Positions 15,915 through 23,769 of a DNA stretch of 34,710 bases are shown piece by piece. The position numbers were made by a program, and so were the translations under genes. This stretch comes from UBA4615 sp044371545 (GTDB lineage: Bacteria > Pseudomonadota > Gammaproteobacteria > Burkholderiales > Burkholderiaceae_E). Each line of letters opens with the position of its first letter. Position 1 is the stretch's first letter. Under the pieces are notes generated by a model. The model saw only the letters and a list, made by a program, of their open reading frames with translations. It searched no databases and had not been told where the DNA came from. The DNA is taken from the NCBI GenBank assembly GCA_044371545.1, contig JBILTM010000027.1:1-34710 (forward strand), read 5' to 3'.

Positions 15915-16214
15915 CCCGGGTGCTGGTGGGTCCGCCATCATCGGCCGCGCGACGCAGAGCAGTTGCTCGGCGGTTGTCGAGCCGGGCTCGCGCGGCTGCA
16001 CGAACGCGTAGCCGACCTCGCCGAGCCTCGCGTGCGGCACGCCGACGACGACGGCCCGCTTGACCTGCGGGATGCCCGGCGGCAGCCGCTCGATCTCCGC
16101 CGGATAGGCGTTCGAGCCCCCGACGACGAACCTCTCCTGGAGCCGCCCGGTGATCCTCAGGTTGCCCTGCTCGTCGAACACGCCGAGGTCGCCGGTTCGG
16201 AACCAGCGGTCGGG
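15915..16214 (-). pseudogene. Acyl-CoA synthetase (AMP-binding) C-terminal remnant
   Basis: Read on the minus strand from 16214, the frame gives PDRWFRTGDLGVFDEQGNL, then ITGRLQERFVVGGSNAYPAE, then VVVGVPHARLGEVGYAFVQP. This is the hinge and C-terminal lid of adenylate-forming acyl-CoA synthetases. Homology fades after MMADPP, so the last 40 or so residues, including the usual catalytic lysine, are missing. The whole N-terminal adenylation domain is also missing, and the remnant ends abruptly at base 16214 where an SDR fragment of opposite orientation begins. It lies just upstream of tetR on the same strand and overlaps its ribosome-binding site region. It cannot encode an active enzyme. It is most likely what is left after a deletion or rearrangement. 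Confidence 0.75.
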
Positions 16215-16460
16215 CTCGTTCGCGAGCTCTGCACAGAGGGCGTGCGCGTGGTCCGCGTCGTACCCGGAACGACCGACACCGGCCTGCACGCCGCCAAGTG
16301 CATGCCCGAACGGGCCGTCCGGCTCGCCGGCATGGTGCCGATGCGCCGGGCGGCGGACCCCGACGAGGTCGCCCGCGCGATCGCCTGGGCGGCGTCCGAC
16401 GAGGCGTCGTACCTGACCGCGACTGCGACGGTCGCGACCGTCGGCGGCGGGCTGCAAGGC
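16215..16460 (+). pseudogene. Short-chain dehydrogenase C-terminal remnant
   Basis: On the plus strand the frame from 16215 reads LVRELCTEGVRVVRVVPGTT, followed by MVPMRRAADPDEVARAIAWA, then SDEASYLTATATVATVGGGL. This is the last third of a classical SDR (the PG motif after the active site, the substrate loop, and the D-E-V-A segment to the final GG). No Rossmann domain or YxxxK site precedes it; instead the synthetase remnant abuts it on the other strand. The usual YLTG before the last strand is changed to YLTA. It has no start codon or ribosome-binding site and should be regarded as a broken gene. The frame runs on without homology after the GGGL. Confidence 0.72.
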
Positions 16461-16573
16461 AGTGACGTCCCCCGGCCCGACGGCCCCGCGCTGCTCCATC
16501 CGATCGGTCTCCTCTGTGCGTGCCAGGCCTTGACCCGCCCGGATCGAGGGCTGGTGCGGCCGAGTCAACGCAT

Positions 16574-16589
16574 CGTACCGGCAGGTACG
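16574..16589. promoter_or_regulatory. Perfect palindrome, candidate TetR operator
   Basis: CGTACC (16574-16579) and GGTACG (16584-16589) form a perfect 6-bp inverted repeat around GGCA. The core TACCGGCAGGTA resembles TACCGACCGGTA upstream of the monooxygenase gene. It lies 58 bases before the start of an SDR N-terminal fragment and may once have controlled that gene. Confidence 0.5.
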
Positions 16590-16647
16590 TTTTCATGTTG
16601 GTCGGAATCCGACGCGGCCGTCAAGCGCGCGCGGGAGCAAGCGGAGC

Positions 16648-16731
16648 ATGGTTCCAAGGGTGGTTGTCACTGCCGGCGGCGACGGCGGCGGCGGCTTGGC
16701 GGTTCATGGCGCGCGGGTGATCACCCGCAGC
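16648..16731 (+). pseudogene. Short-chain dehydrogenase N-terminal remnant
   Basis: An ATG at 16648 opens a frame beginning MVPRVVVTAGGDGGGGLAVH, then GARVITRS. This resembles the first strand and glycine-rich NAD(P) loop of an SDR (VVTAGGxGIG), but about eight residues of the following helix appear to be missing. After GARVI no SDR similarity remains. A GGAGCAAGCGGAGC stretch lies just upstream as a poor ribosome-binding site. The C-terminal SDR piece lies upstream of it, in the same orientation, so the two cannot be one gene interrupted in place. They came from two genes or were rearranged. From 16732 to 16867 I see nothing recognisable. Confidence 0.5.
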
Positions 16732-16867
16732 AGCGACGGCGAGCTCTCGCCACGGCTCGCGCCCCGTGGATCCCCGTCACGGCACCCGCGCTCGACGCCG
16801 GCATCGGCCAAGATCCTGGCAATCCGCCCGAGTCCGATGCGCGACGGGACGTGCCGCGCCTCCCGCC

Positions 16868-17662
16868 TCAGTCTCCCGTGAAGCGGGCCCCCGTCCTCGC
16901 CCGCTTGGCGCGCATCGCCGTCTCGTGGTCGGCCGTCCCGCGCGTGAGCACGTTCTGGTCGGTGTCCATGTGCATCACTGCGGCATCCAGCGCGCCGGCC
17001 AGGCGATTGACGCTCTGCTTGATCATCTGCACCGCGATCGGCGGCTTCGCCGCGTAGTGCGCCGCCATCGAGAGCGCCGCCGGCAACGGGTCGTCTTCCG
17101 CGCAGAGTTCGTCGAGCACGCCCCACTCGTGCAGCTGGGGGCCGTGCATCCGTTCGCCGCCCGCGACCAGTCGCTTGGCGCGCGCGGGCCCCACGAGCTG
17201 AACGCACAGCGGCAGGCTCTGCCACATGAGGTTCATGCCGAGGTCGACCTCGGGATACTGGATGAAGCAGTCGCGGGTGCCCACGCGGAAGTCGAGCGCG
17301 GTCGCGAGACAGGCGCCGCCGCCGATCGCCCCGCCGCGCCAGGCGGCGATCGTGATCTGATCGATGCCCTGCATCGCGGTGATCATCCGAACCCCGATGC
17401 GCAGTCGCCGGCGACGCAGCAGGGTGGGTCCCGCGAAGGCGTCGCTGTCCTCCCGCAGGTCCATCCCGGAGGTGAAGTGACGCCCCGCTCCGGTGAAGAT
17501 CACGACTCGGGTCGCGATGTCCTCGCGAAAGGCGAGGGCGCAGTGCTCGAGTTCCCGCGTCAGTTCGTACCCGAGCGCGTTGGCGCGCTCGGGTCGGTTG
17601 AGCGTGACGATGGCGATCGCATCTCGCCGCTCGATCGCAAGGAAGGCGTACTCCATGGGCAT
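16868..17662 (-). CDS. Enoyl-CoA hydratase/isomerase family protein with one catalytic Glu replaced
   Basis: This 264-residue crotonase-fold protein starts at ATG 17662 (MPMEYAF), which has GAGG six bases upstream; a second Met two codons later is less well placed. The oxyanion-hole segments are HFTSGMDL (62-69) and RGGAIGGG (109-116). The first hydratase glutamate is replaced by Cys118 (GGGACL), while the second is kept as Glu138 (QYPEVDLG). Enzymes with a single acid in this fold often act as isomerases or other acyl-CoA enzymes, so plain hydration is uncertain. It lies on the same strand as, and 212 bases downstream of, the acyl-CoA dehydrogenase gene, suggesting work on the product of that enzyme. 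In terpene and leucine degradation loci a crotonase occupies a similar place. Confidence 0.86.
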   Translation of the reverse strand: MPMEYAFLAIERRDAIAIVTLNRPERANALGYELTRELEHCALAFREDIATRVVIFTGAGRHFTSGMDLREDSDAFAGPTLLRRRRLRIGVRMITAMQGIDQITIAAWRGGAIGGGACLATALDFRVGTRDCFIQYPEVDLGMNLMWQSLPLCVQLVGPARAKRLVAGGERMHGPQLHEWGVLDELCAEDDPLPAALSMAAHYAAKPPIAVQMIKQSVNRLAGALDAAVMHMDTDQNVLTRGTADHETAMRAKRARTGARFTGD

Positions 17663-17874
17663 GAACCTCGATCGATGGGTATCGGCGTGCCTCACGCGAT
17701 GGCACCCGGCTCGCGACCCCGGCGATCGGGGCGGCCGTCCAGTGTGGCGGTTTATCGATGTCGCCTCAACACGTCGGCCGAGTCGATTCCGCCTGCGCGG
17801 ATCGAGCGGCTCCGTCCGGCCCGGCCGTGACGAATGCCATTGCCGCGATCGGCGGCGCGGAGCCGCGCCGCATC

Positions 17875-19080
17875 TCAGTGCTTCAGAAGCTCCCCGCTGA
17901 TGATCATCTTGCGGACTTCGGTCGTGCCGGCGCCGATCTCCAGCAGCTTGATCGACCGGTACAGCCGGTTGATCTCGGACTCCCAGATGTAGCCGCTGCC
18001 GCCGTGGATCTGCAGCGCCTCGTCGAGCACCAGATTCATGTTCTCCGCGGCGAGCATGACCGAGGCGGCGGTGATCTTGTGGATCTCGCCCCGACCCGCA
18101 TCGCCGCGTTCGCCGATGGCGGTGGCCGCCCGCAGTGCCTGATAGGTGAACAGCCGCATGGATTCGACCCAGACGTACATCCGGGCGAGCTTGTCCTGGA
18201 CCATCTGGAAGCTGGCGATCGGTCGGCCGAACTGCTGGCGCGTCCGGGCGTAGTCGATCGAGAGTTCGAGTGCGCGCTCGGCGATGCCGAGGCACAGCGG
18301 CGAGATCATCGCGCGCTCGAGGTCCAGCCCGCTCATCACCACCCGGACCCCGGCGTTCTCCTCGCCGACGAGGTTGGCCGCGGGTACGCGGCAGTCCTCG
18401 AACACCAGCTCCGCGGTCTGGCTGCCGCGAAAGCCCATCTTGACGAGCTTCTGCGCGACCTTGAAGCCGGGGAACGCGCTCTCGACGATGAAGGCCGAGA
18501 TGCCCTGGGCCCCCCGCTGCGGATCGGTCTTGGCGTAGACGAGGAGCACGTCGGCGACCGGGCCGTTGGTGATGTAGATCTTGCTGCCGTTCAGCCGGTA
18601 GTGGTCGCCCTCCGGCACGGCGGTCGTGCGCATCGAGCCCAGCGCGTCGGAGCCCGCGCCGGGTTCGGTGAGCCCGAGCGCGCCGATCGCCTCGCCCCGG
18701 CACAGACGGGGCACGTACCTGCTCAGCTGCGAGGGCGAGCCGTTGCGCAGCAGGTTGTGCAGGCACAGGTTCTCGTGCGCCACCCATGACAGGGCGAGCG
18801 CATGGTTCCAGCGCGCGAACGCCTGGAGGATCAGTCCACTCGTGAACAGGTCGGCGCCGGCCCCGCCGAGCGCCTCGGGGGCGGTGATCCCGAGATACCC
18901 GTGGCGGCTCAGCAGCGGGAACGCCTCGGGCGGCCACCACTCCTCGTCGTCCATCCGCCTCGCGAGCGGGTACAACTGCGCCCTCGCGAACCGGTCGGCC
19001 TGTTCGAGCACTTCGATCTCGTCACGGCTCAGGCCGCTGAAGGCCTGCGCGGCGTCGACTCGCAGTGGGTTCACGGACAC
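17875..19080 (-). CDS. Acyl-CoA dehydrogenase, isovaleryl-CoA dehydrogenase-like
   Basis: The 401-residue flavoprotein follows the acyl-CoA dehydrogenase plan: LTEPGAGSDALGSM (137-150), YITNGPVADVLLVYAKT (169-185) and FGRPIASFQ. The catalytic base appears to be Glu255 in SGLDLERAM, the place it has in isovaleryl-CoA dehydrogenase, while the usual position near the C-terminus reads EIGAGTTEVRK without a glutamate base. This favours a branched acyl-CoA substrate. Electrons would pass to ETF. It starts at GTG 19080 after GAGGAG and is divergent from the carboxylase operon with 118 bases between. Dehydrogenase plus carboxylase is the logic of leucine (Liu) or citronellol (Atu) degradation. Which acyl chain it uses is unknown. 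Confidence 0.9.
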   Translation of the reverse strand: MSVNPLRVDAAQAFSGLSRDEIEVLEQADRFARAQLYPLARRMDDEEWWPPEAFPLLSRHGYLGITAPEALGGAGADLFTSGLILQAFARWNHALALSWVAHENLCLHNLLRNGSPSQLSRYVPRLCRGEAIGALGLTEPGAGSDALGSMRTTAVPEGDHYRLNGSKIYITNGPVADVLLVYAKTDPQRGAQGISAFIVESAFPGFKVAQKLVKMGFRGSQTAELVFEDCRVPAANLVGEENAGVRVVMSGLDLERAMISPLCLGIAERALELSIDYARTRQQFGRPIASFQMVQDKLARMYVWVESMRLFTYQALRAATAIGERGDAGRGEIHKITAASVMLAAENMNLVLDEALQIHGGSGYIWESEINRLYRSIKLLEIGAGTTEVRKMIISGELLKH

Positions 19081-19137
19081 GATGACTCCTCGCCGACGGG
19101 GGCGGATGCGGATCGGGAAGGTCGGGCACGCTCACAC

Positions 19138-19143
19138 TACAAT
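19138..19143 (+). promoter_or_regulatory. -10-like element in the divergent dehydrogenase/carboxylase region
   Basis: TACAAT matches five of six bases of the sigma70 -10 box and is the most AT-rich spot in the 118-base gap. No matching -35 was found at 16-18 bases. It could serve the carboxylase genes starting at 19199. Confidence 0.3.
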
Positions 19144-19198
19144 CTGATAACCTCGAGCGGCAAGCACGCAGCCCTCGCACACCATCCGAAAGCGCGTC

Positions 19199-20746
19199 GT
19201 GAGTCGGAGTCAGTCCCCTGCGGAGTCGGCTCGATCGGGCGCCGAACGGACGATCGACCGGCACGGCTGGCCGTTCGGCACCGTGCTCGTCGCGAACCGC
19301 GGCGAGATCGCGCTGCGCATCGTGCGCACCGTGCAATCTCTCGGGCTCGAGGCGGCGGTGGTCTTCCATCCGGTCGACTCCGGCGCGGCCGCGGTGCAGC
19401 AAGCCGATCGGGCGATCGAGATCGGCGGCACGACGCCAGTGGCGGCCTACCTGGACGCCGGCTCGATCCTCGATGCGGCGCAGCGCTGCGGAGCAGGGGC
19501 CATCCACCCGGGGTACGGCTTCCTGTCGGAGAACGCGGGCTTCGCGCGTGCGTGTCGCGATGCCGGCATCACCTTCGTGGGCCCCTCGCCCGAGGCGATC
19601 GAGCTGATGGGCGACAAGGTCCGCGCATGCGCCTTCGTGAAGCGCCACGGGTTCCCGGTCGCGCCCTCGGCGATCGAGGACGACGATCCCGCGAGCTTCG
19701 CCCGGCGTGCCCTCGAGATCGGCTTTCCGTTGCTGATCAAGCCGGCGGCGGGAGGCGGTGGCAAGGGCATGCGCATCGTCCGCGAGGCGGGGCAGCTCGA
19801 GCCCGAACTCGATCGCGCCCGCAGCGAGGGTCGACGCTACTTCGGTGACGGGCGGCTGTATGTCGAGCGCTACGTCGAGGCGCCCCGCCACATCGAGGTC
19901 CAGGTGCTGGGCGATGGCCACGGGCAGCTGGTCCACCTGTTCGAGCGAGAGTGCTCGGTCCAGCGCCGATTCCAGAAGATCGTCGAGGAGTCGCCGTCCC
20001 CCGCGCTCACGCCGCAGCGCCGCCAGGAGATCTGCGAGACCGCCGCGGCCATCGCTCGATGCGCGGGCTATTCCAATGCCGGCACCGTCGAGTTCATCCA
20101 AGGCGCCGGGGGCGAGTTCCACTTCCTGGAGATGAACACCCGCCTGCAGGTCGAGCATCCGGTCACGGAGCAGCTGCTGGGCATCGACCTGGTCGCCGAG
20201 CAGCTGCGCATCGCCGCGGGCCAGCCCCTGTCGTTCGCGCAGGCGGACCTGAGGCCGCGGGGGCATGTCATCGAGTTCCGCATCTATGCCGAGGATCCGG
20301 CTGCCGGCTATCTGCCGACAACCGGGTCGGTGCTCAGGCTCCGGGAGCCGCACGGCGCAGGGGTCCGAGTGGACAGCGGGATCGTGGCCGGCCAGCAGGT
20401 CACCGCGGCCTTCGACCCGATGCTGGCCAAGCTCGTGGTGAGCGGTGCGGACCGCACGCAGGCGCTGGAACGCGCGGACGCGGCGCTGCGCGACTACGTG
20501 CTGCTCGGACTCCGGACGAACCTGGGGTTCCTCAGGCGTCTGCTGCATCACCCCGCGTTCGTGGCCGGCGACGTGCACACCGGCTTCCTCGACGCCCATC
20601 CCGAGGTCGCCGCCGAACCCGCGCTGGGCGAGGACACGGTTCGCGCGCTGCTGGCGGCGGCCGCGCTGTCGTGTCGGCCGGTGCGGGACGCCGCCGACGC
20701 CGTGCCGGCGCTGCACGCCGCGATGGGCGCATGGAGGAACCGGTGA
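19199..20746 (+). CDS. Biotin carboxylase subunit of an acyl-CoA carboxylase
   Basis: This 515-residue protein is the ATP-dependent enzyme that carboxylates biotin with bicarbonate. Seen are the biotin carboxylase start FGTVLVANRGEIALRI (26-41), HPGYGFLSEN (103-112), the ATP-grasp glycine loop GGGGKGM (185-191), ERECSVQRR (249-257) and EMNTRLQVEHPVTE (311-324). About 25 extra residues precede the domain. The GTG at 19199 has only a weak GAAAG before it, so the true start may differ. The protein stops soon after the carboxylase domain, so the biotin carrier is on the next gene, overlapping by four bases. Acyl-CoA carboxylases of the MCC, GCC and PCC type usually fuse these two. The partner carboxyltransferase suggests a methylcrotonyl-CoA-like substrate. 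Confidence 0.92.
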   Translation: MSRSQSPAESARSGAERTIDRHGWPFGTVLVANRGEIALRIVRTVQSLGLEAAVVFHPVDSGAAAVQQADRAIEIGGTTPVAAYLDAGSILDAAQRCGAGAIHPGYGFLSENAGFARACRDAGITFVGPSPEAIELMGDKVRACAFVKRHGFPVAPSAIEDDDPASFARRALEIGFPLLIKPAAGGGGKGMRIVREAGQLEPELDRARSEGRRYFGDGRLYVERYVEAPRHIEVQVLGDGHGQLVHLFERECSVQRRFQKIVEESPSPALTPQRRQEICETAAAIARCAGYSNAGTVEFIQGAGGEFHFLEMNTRLQVEHPVTEQLLGIDLVAEQLRIAAGQPLSFAQADLRPRGHVIEFRIYAEDPAAGYLPTTGSVLRLREPHGAGVRVDSGIVAGQQVTAAFDPMLAKLVVSGADRTQALERADAALRDYVLLGLRTNLGFLRRLLHHPAFVAGDVHTGFLDAHPEVAAEPALGEDTVRALLAAAALSCRPVRDAADAVPALHAAMGAWRNR

Positions 20747-21249
20747 CCCACGCATTCAGGCTGCAGGGCCGATCGCACGAAGTCTGGCTCTCGCCCGACG
20801 GACGCGGCTACGCGCTGCACATGGGCGACCGCATCGAGCGGGTCGCGCTGTCCGGGGAGGGCGGATCGTCGCTTCGGCTGCAGGTGGGCGAGCGCTCGGT
20901 GTCGGTGTACCTGGAGGTACGCGGCGACGAGGTGCACGTCCACCTGGACGGCGAGGCCCACACGCTCGTGTACGAGCATCCGCTGGAGCGGTTCGCCAGC
21001 CGCGGCCGCGAGCACGCCGACGCGATGTCCCGGGCGCCGATGCCCGGGGTGGTGGTCTCGGTCTCGGTGCGGCCGGGGGACGGCGTCGCTCGCGGCGACG
21101 TGCTGATGGTCATCGAGAGCATGAAGATGGAGACGCCGATCCGTGCCGCGCTCGACGGCGTCGTGCGGCAGGTCCACGTGGCGCTGGGCGAGACCTTCGA
21201 GCGGGACGCGGTGCTGGTCACGCTGGAGTCGGTCGGCGAGGCGCCATGA
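20743..21249 (+). CDS. Biotin carboxyl carrier subunit (with BT-like domain)
   Basis: The 168-residue protein begins at a GTG (20743) that overlaps the TGA of the biotin carboxylase gene, with GGAGG five bases upstream; an in-frame ATG at 20731 is an alternative. Residues 1-80 are beta-rich and resemble the domain that, in fused alpha subunits, links the carboxylase to the carrier and holds the beta subunit. Residues about 97-164 are a biotinyl domain with APMPGVVV and ESMKME (125-130), where Lys128 would carry biotin. The stop overlaps the carboxyltransferase ATG. Together, residues of this and the preceding gene add up to about the size of one normal fused alpha subunit, so the two genes look like a split version of it. 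Confidence 0.92.
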   Translation: MTHAFRLQGRSHEVWLSPDGRGYALHMGDRIERVALSGEGGSSLRLQVGERSVSVYLEVRGDEVHVHLDGEAHTLVYEHPLERFASRGREHADAMSRAPMPGVVVSVSVRPGDGVARGDVLMVIESMKMETPIRAALDGVVRQVHVALGETFERDAVLVTLESVGEAP

Positions 21250-22853
21250 AGCGCATCGCGTCGATGCTGAGCACGAACTCGGCCGAGTTCCAGGCGAACC
21301 TTCGCCACAACCGGCAGTTGGCCCACGAGCTGCACCGGATGCAGGATCGGGTCCGGCATCACCGACCCGAGCGCGACCTGCAACGGCTGCAGCGGCAGGG
21401 CAAGCTCCTGGTCCGGGAGCGGCTCGATCGGCTGCTCGACCCGGGCACGCCGTTCCTCGAGCTGTCGACGCTGGCCGCCAACATGGACTACGGCGGCGAG
21501 GTGCCGGGCGCGGGCATCGTCACCGGCATCGGCATCGTGTCGGGGCGCGAGGTGGTGATCCATGCGTCGGACGCCAGTGTCAAGGGCGGCGCCTGGTACC
21601 CGCTGTCGATCAAGAAGATCGTCCGCGCCACGGACATCGCGGTCGAGAACCGCCTGCCGATGGTCCACCTGTCCGACAGTGCCGGGGGCTTTCTGCCGCT
21701 GCAGGCCGATCTGTTCGCCGACCGGCACTTCGGCGGTCGGATCTTCCGCAACCAGAGCGTCCTCTCGAAGATGGGCGTCCCGCAGGTCGCCATCGTGCTG
21801 GGGCACTGCACCGCCGGCGGAGCCTACGTGCCGGCCCTGTCCGACTACAGCGTGATCGTGCGCGGCAACGGCGCGATCTTCCTTGGCGGTCCCCCGCTGG
21901 TGAAGGCGGCCACGGGCGAGGAGGTGACCGCGGACGCGCTGGGCGGCTGCGACCTGCACACCCACCTGTCCGGCACGGCCGACTACCCCGCGGACAACGA
22001 GCTCGAGGCGATCGCCATCGCTCGCGACGTCGTCGCGCAGTGGCACCGGCCCGCGAAGGCCGCGGTCGAACGACAGGAGCCCGAACCTCCGTACTACGAC
22101 CCGGAAGAGCTGTACGGGATCATTCCGCGGGACATCAAGGTGCAGTTCGACATGCGCGAGGTGATCGCGCGGATGGTCGACGGCAGCCGCTTCCACGAGT
22201 ACCAGCCGGCATTCGGCGGCACGCTGGTGTGCGGCTTCGCCCACCTGTGGGGATTCCGGGTCGGCATCCTCGCCAACAACGGCGTGCTGCTCAACGAGAG
22301 CGCGCTCAAGGGGACGCACTTCATCGAGCTGTGCAACCAGAACCGCACGCCGCTGCTGTTCCTGCAGAACATCACCGGGTTCATGGTCGGCCGCGAGTAC
22401 GAGCGGCGCGGCATCACCAAGGACGGCGCCAAGATGATCATGGCGGTCTCGGGCTCCGAGGTCCCCAAGTTCACCGTGATCTGCAACGGTTCGTACGGCG
22501 CCGGCAACTACGGGATGGCGGGGCGTGCCTTCGACCCGCGGTTGCTGTTCATGTGGCCGCAGAGCCAGATCTCCGTGATGGGCGCCGAGCAGGCCGCCAA
22601 CGTGCTGGTCGACATCAAGCTGCGCCAGCTCGCCCGTCACGGCGAGACGCTCGACCCGGAGGCGATCGCCGCGATCCGTGAACCGGTGCTTCGCGATTAC
22701 GAGCGTCAGTCCAGCGCGCTGTTCTCCACCTCGCGCCTCTGGGACGACGGCATCCTGGATCCGGTCGACACGCGCAATGCCCTGGGCATCGGGATCAGCG
22801 CGGCCCTGAACACGCCGATCGGGTCGCCCGGCTACGGCGTGTTCAGGATGTGA
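21246..22853 (+). CDS. Acyl-CoA carboxylase carboxyltransferase (MCC beta-like)
   Basis: The 535-residue protein has the two crotonase-like halves of a carboxyltransferase. The N half has DASVKGGAWYPLSIKK, HLSDSAGGF, GHCTAGGAYVPALSDY and IFLGGPPLVKAATGEEV. The C half has FDMREVIARMVDGSRF, NNGVLLNESALKGTHFIELC, NITGFMVGREYE, GSYGAGNYGMAGRAF and WPQSQISVMGAEQAANVL. These segments are closest in my memory to methylcrotonyl-CoA carboxylase beta rather than to geranyl-CoA or propionyl-CoA enzymes. It moves CO2 from carboxybiotin to an enoyl-CoA or acyl-CoA. ATG 21246 overlaps the previous stop. The usual leucine-pathway partners methylglutaconyl-CoA hydratase and HMG-CoA lyase are not seen next to it; the single-Glu crotonase at 16.9 kb is the nearest hydratase candidate. 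Confidence 0.92.
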   Translation: MKRIASMLSTNSAEFQANLRHNRQLAHELHRMQDRVRHHRPERDLQRLQRQGKLLVRERLDRLLDPGTPFLELSTLAANMDYGGEVPGAGIVTGIGIVSGREVVIHASDASVKGGAWYPLSIKKIVRATDIAVENRLPMVHLSDSAGGFLPLQADLFADRHFGGRIFRNQSVLSKMGVPQVAIVLGHCTAGGAYVPALSDYSVIVRGNGAIFLGGPPLVKAATGEEVTADALGGCDLHTHLSGTADYPADNELEAIAIARDVVAQWHRPAKAAVERQEPEPPYYDPEELYGIIPRDIKVQFDMREVIARMVDGSRFHEYQPAFGGTLVCGFAHLWGFRVGILANNGVLLNESALKGTHFIELCNQNRTPLLFLQNITGFMVGREYERRGITKDGAKMIMAVSGSEVPKFTVICNGSYGAGNYGMAGRAFDPRLLFMWPQSQISVMGAEQAANVLVDIKLRQLARHGETLDPEAIAAIREPVLRDYERQSSALFSTSRLWDDGILDPVDTRNALGIGISAALNTPIGSPGYGVFRM

Positions 22854-22877
22854 CCCGCGCCGCGGGCGCCTGGGCGA

Positions 22878-23720
22878 CTACAGCCTGCGGACGGTGTGCC
22901 GCTCGCCGGTCGAGCCGCGGTTGATGCCCGCGAGGCCGCGAAGCGCCGGGTTGCCACCGATCCGGTCGTCGAGTCGGGCCCCCCCGGCGAGCAGACCCCC
23001 GTCGACGACGATGTTCTCGCCGGTGACGAATGCGGCGTCGTCGCCGGCGAGGAATGCCATCACCCGCGCGATGTGGTCCGGTTCACCCGGGTCGGGCCAG
23101 GGCTGGATGTCCTGCATCGCGGCCCGGATGTCCTTGCCGCCGGACTCGGCCAGCGGCGTGCGGATCACCCCCGGCGACACGCTGTTGACCCGGATCCGGT
23201 GCGGCGCCAGCTCAAGGGCGGCGGCGCGGGTCAGGTTGAGCACCGCCGCCTTCGCCGCGGAGTAGGCCTGGGGTCCGCTGCCGCCGGAGATCCCGGCGAT
23301 CGAGCCGGTGTTGACGATGGCGCCGCCGCCCTGCGCCTTCATCACCCGGGCCCCGTGCTTGATCCCGAGGAACACCCCTCGCACCAGCACCGCGAACGTC
23401 GCGTCCCAGTCGGCCACCTCGAGATCGGTGATCGGACCGAACGCCCCGCCGATGCCGGCGTTGTTGACCACGCAGTCGAGCCGTCCGCCGCGCTCGACCG
23501 CGAGGTCCACCGCGGCAGCGACGTCGGCCTCGAGCGACACGTCGGCCCGGGTCGGGTGCAGCCGTCCGCCGCCGTCGCCCAGCCGTGCGGCCAGGCGCTC
23601 GGCGGTCGCCGGATGGTAGTCGGCGGCCACCACGGTCCAGCCGTCGCGCAGAAACCGCTCGACCGCCGCGAGTCCGATGCCGCTGGCGGCCCCGGTGATC
23701 ATCACGCATCGTCCTGTCAT
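22878..23720 (-). CDS. Short-chain dehydrogenase/reductase (SDR)
   Basis: This 280-residue protein is a classical SDR. It has the cofactor loop TGAASGIG near residue 9, NNAGIGG near 90, the catalytic Ser in NTGSIAG and YSAAK with Tyr and Lys of the active site, then PG in SVSPGVIRTPL and the terminal GGLLAGG. About 30 extra residues follow the usual end. The cofactor is probably NAD(H), because an acidic Asp follows the second strand (AADY). It would oxidise an alcohol or reduce a ketone, perhaps a hydroxyacyl-CoA. It is the last gene of the minus-strand liv-ligase operon, 49 bases after the binding-protein gene, and converges on the carboxylase operon. The substrate is unknown. Confidence 0.88.
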   Translation of the reverse strand: MTGRCVMITGAASGIGLAAVERFLRDGWTVVAADYHPATAERLAARLGDGGGRLHPTRADVSLEADVAAAVDLAVERGGRLDCVVNNAGIGGAFGPITDLEVADWDATFAVLVRGVFLGIKHGARVMKAQGGGAIVNTGSIAGISGGSGPQAYSAAKAAVLNLTRAAALELAPHRIRVNSVSPGVIRTPLAESGGKDIRAAMQDIQPWPDPGEPDHIARVMAFLAGDDAAFVTGENIVVDGGLLAGGARLDDRIGGNPALRGLAGINRGSTGERHTVRRL

Positions 23721-23769
23721 CGTCGCTCCGATACGCGCGTGCCCTTCAGACGCCGAGGTGTGCCCGGGA

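Noticed and set aside
15304..16596. A longer TetR protein with an N-terminal extension
   Set aside because: The GGGAGGTGG site before ATG 15903 and the normal TetR length show the true start; the extension shows no domain.
16676..16702. GGC/GCGG triplet run as a microsatellite
   Set aside because: It is short and imperfect and lies in the glycine-rich loop of an SDR remnant, where such codons are expected.
21246..22853. Geranyl-CoA carboxylase (AtuC) assignment
   Set aside because: The segments GHCTAGGAYVPALSD and IFLGGPPLVKAATGEEV are nearer to methylcrotonyl-CoA carboxylase beta than to AtuC as I recall them; the substrate is left open.
22857..22869. GCGCC-GCG-GGCGC hairpin between the carboxyltransferase and SDR genes
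   Set aside because: A 5-bp stem is expected by chance in such GC-rich DNA and no T tract follows.
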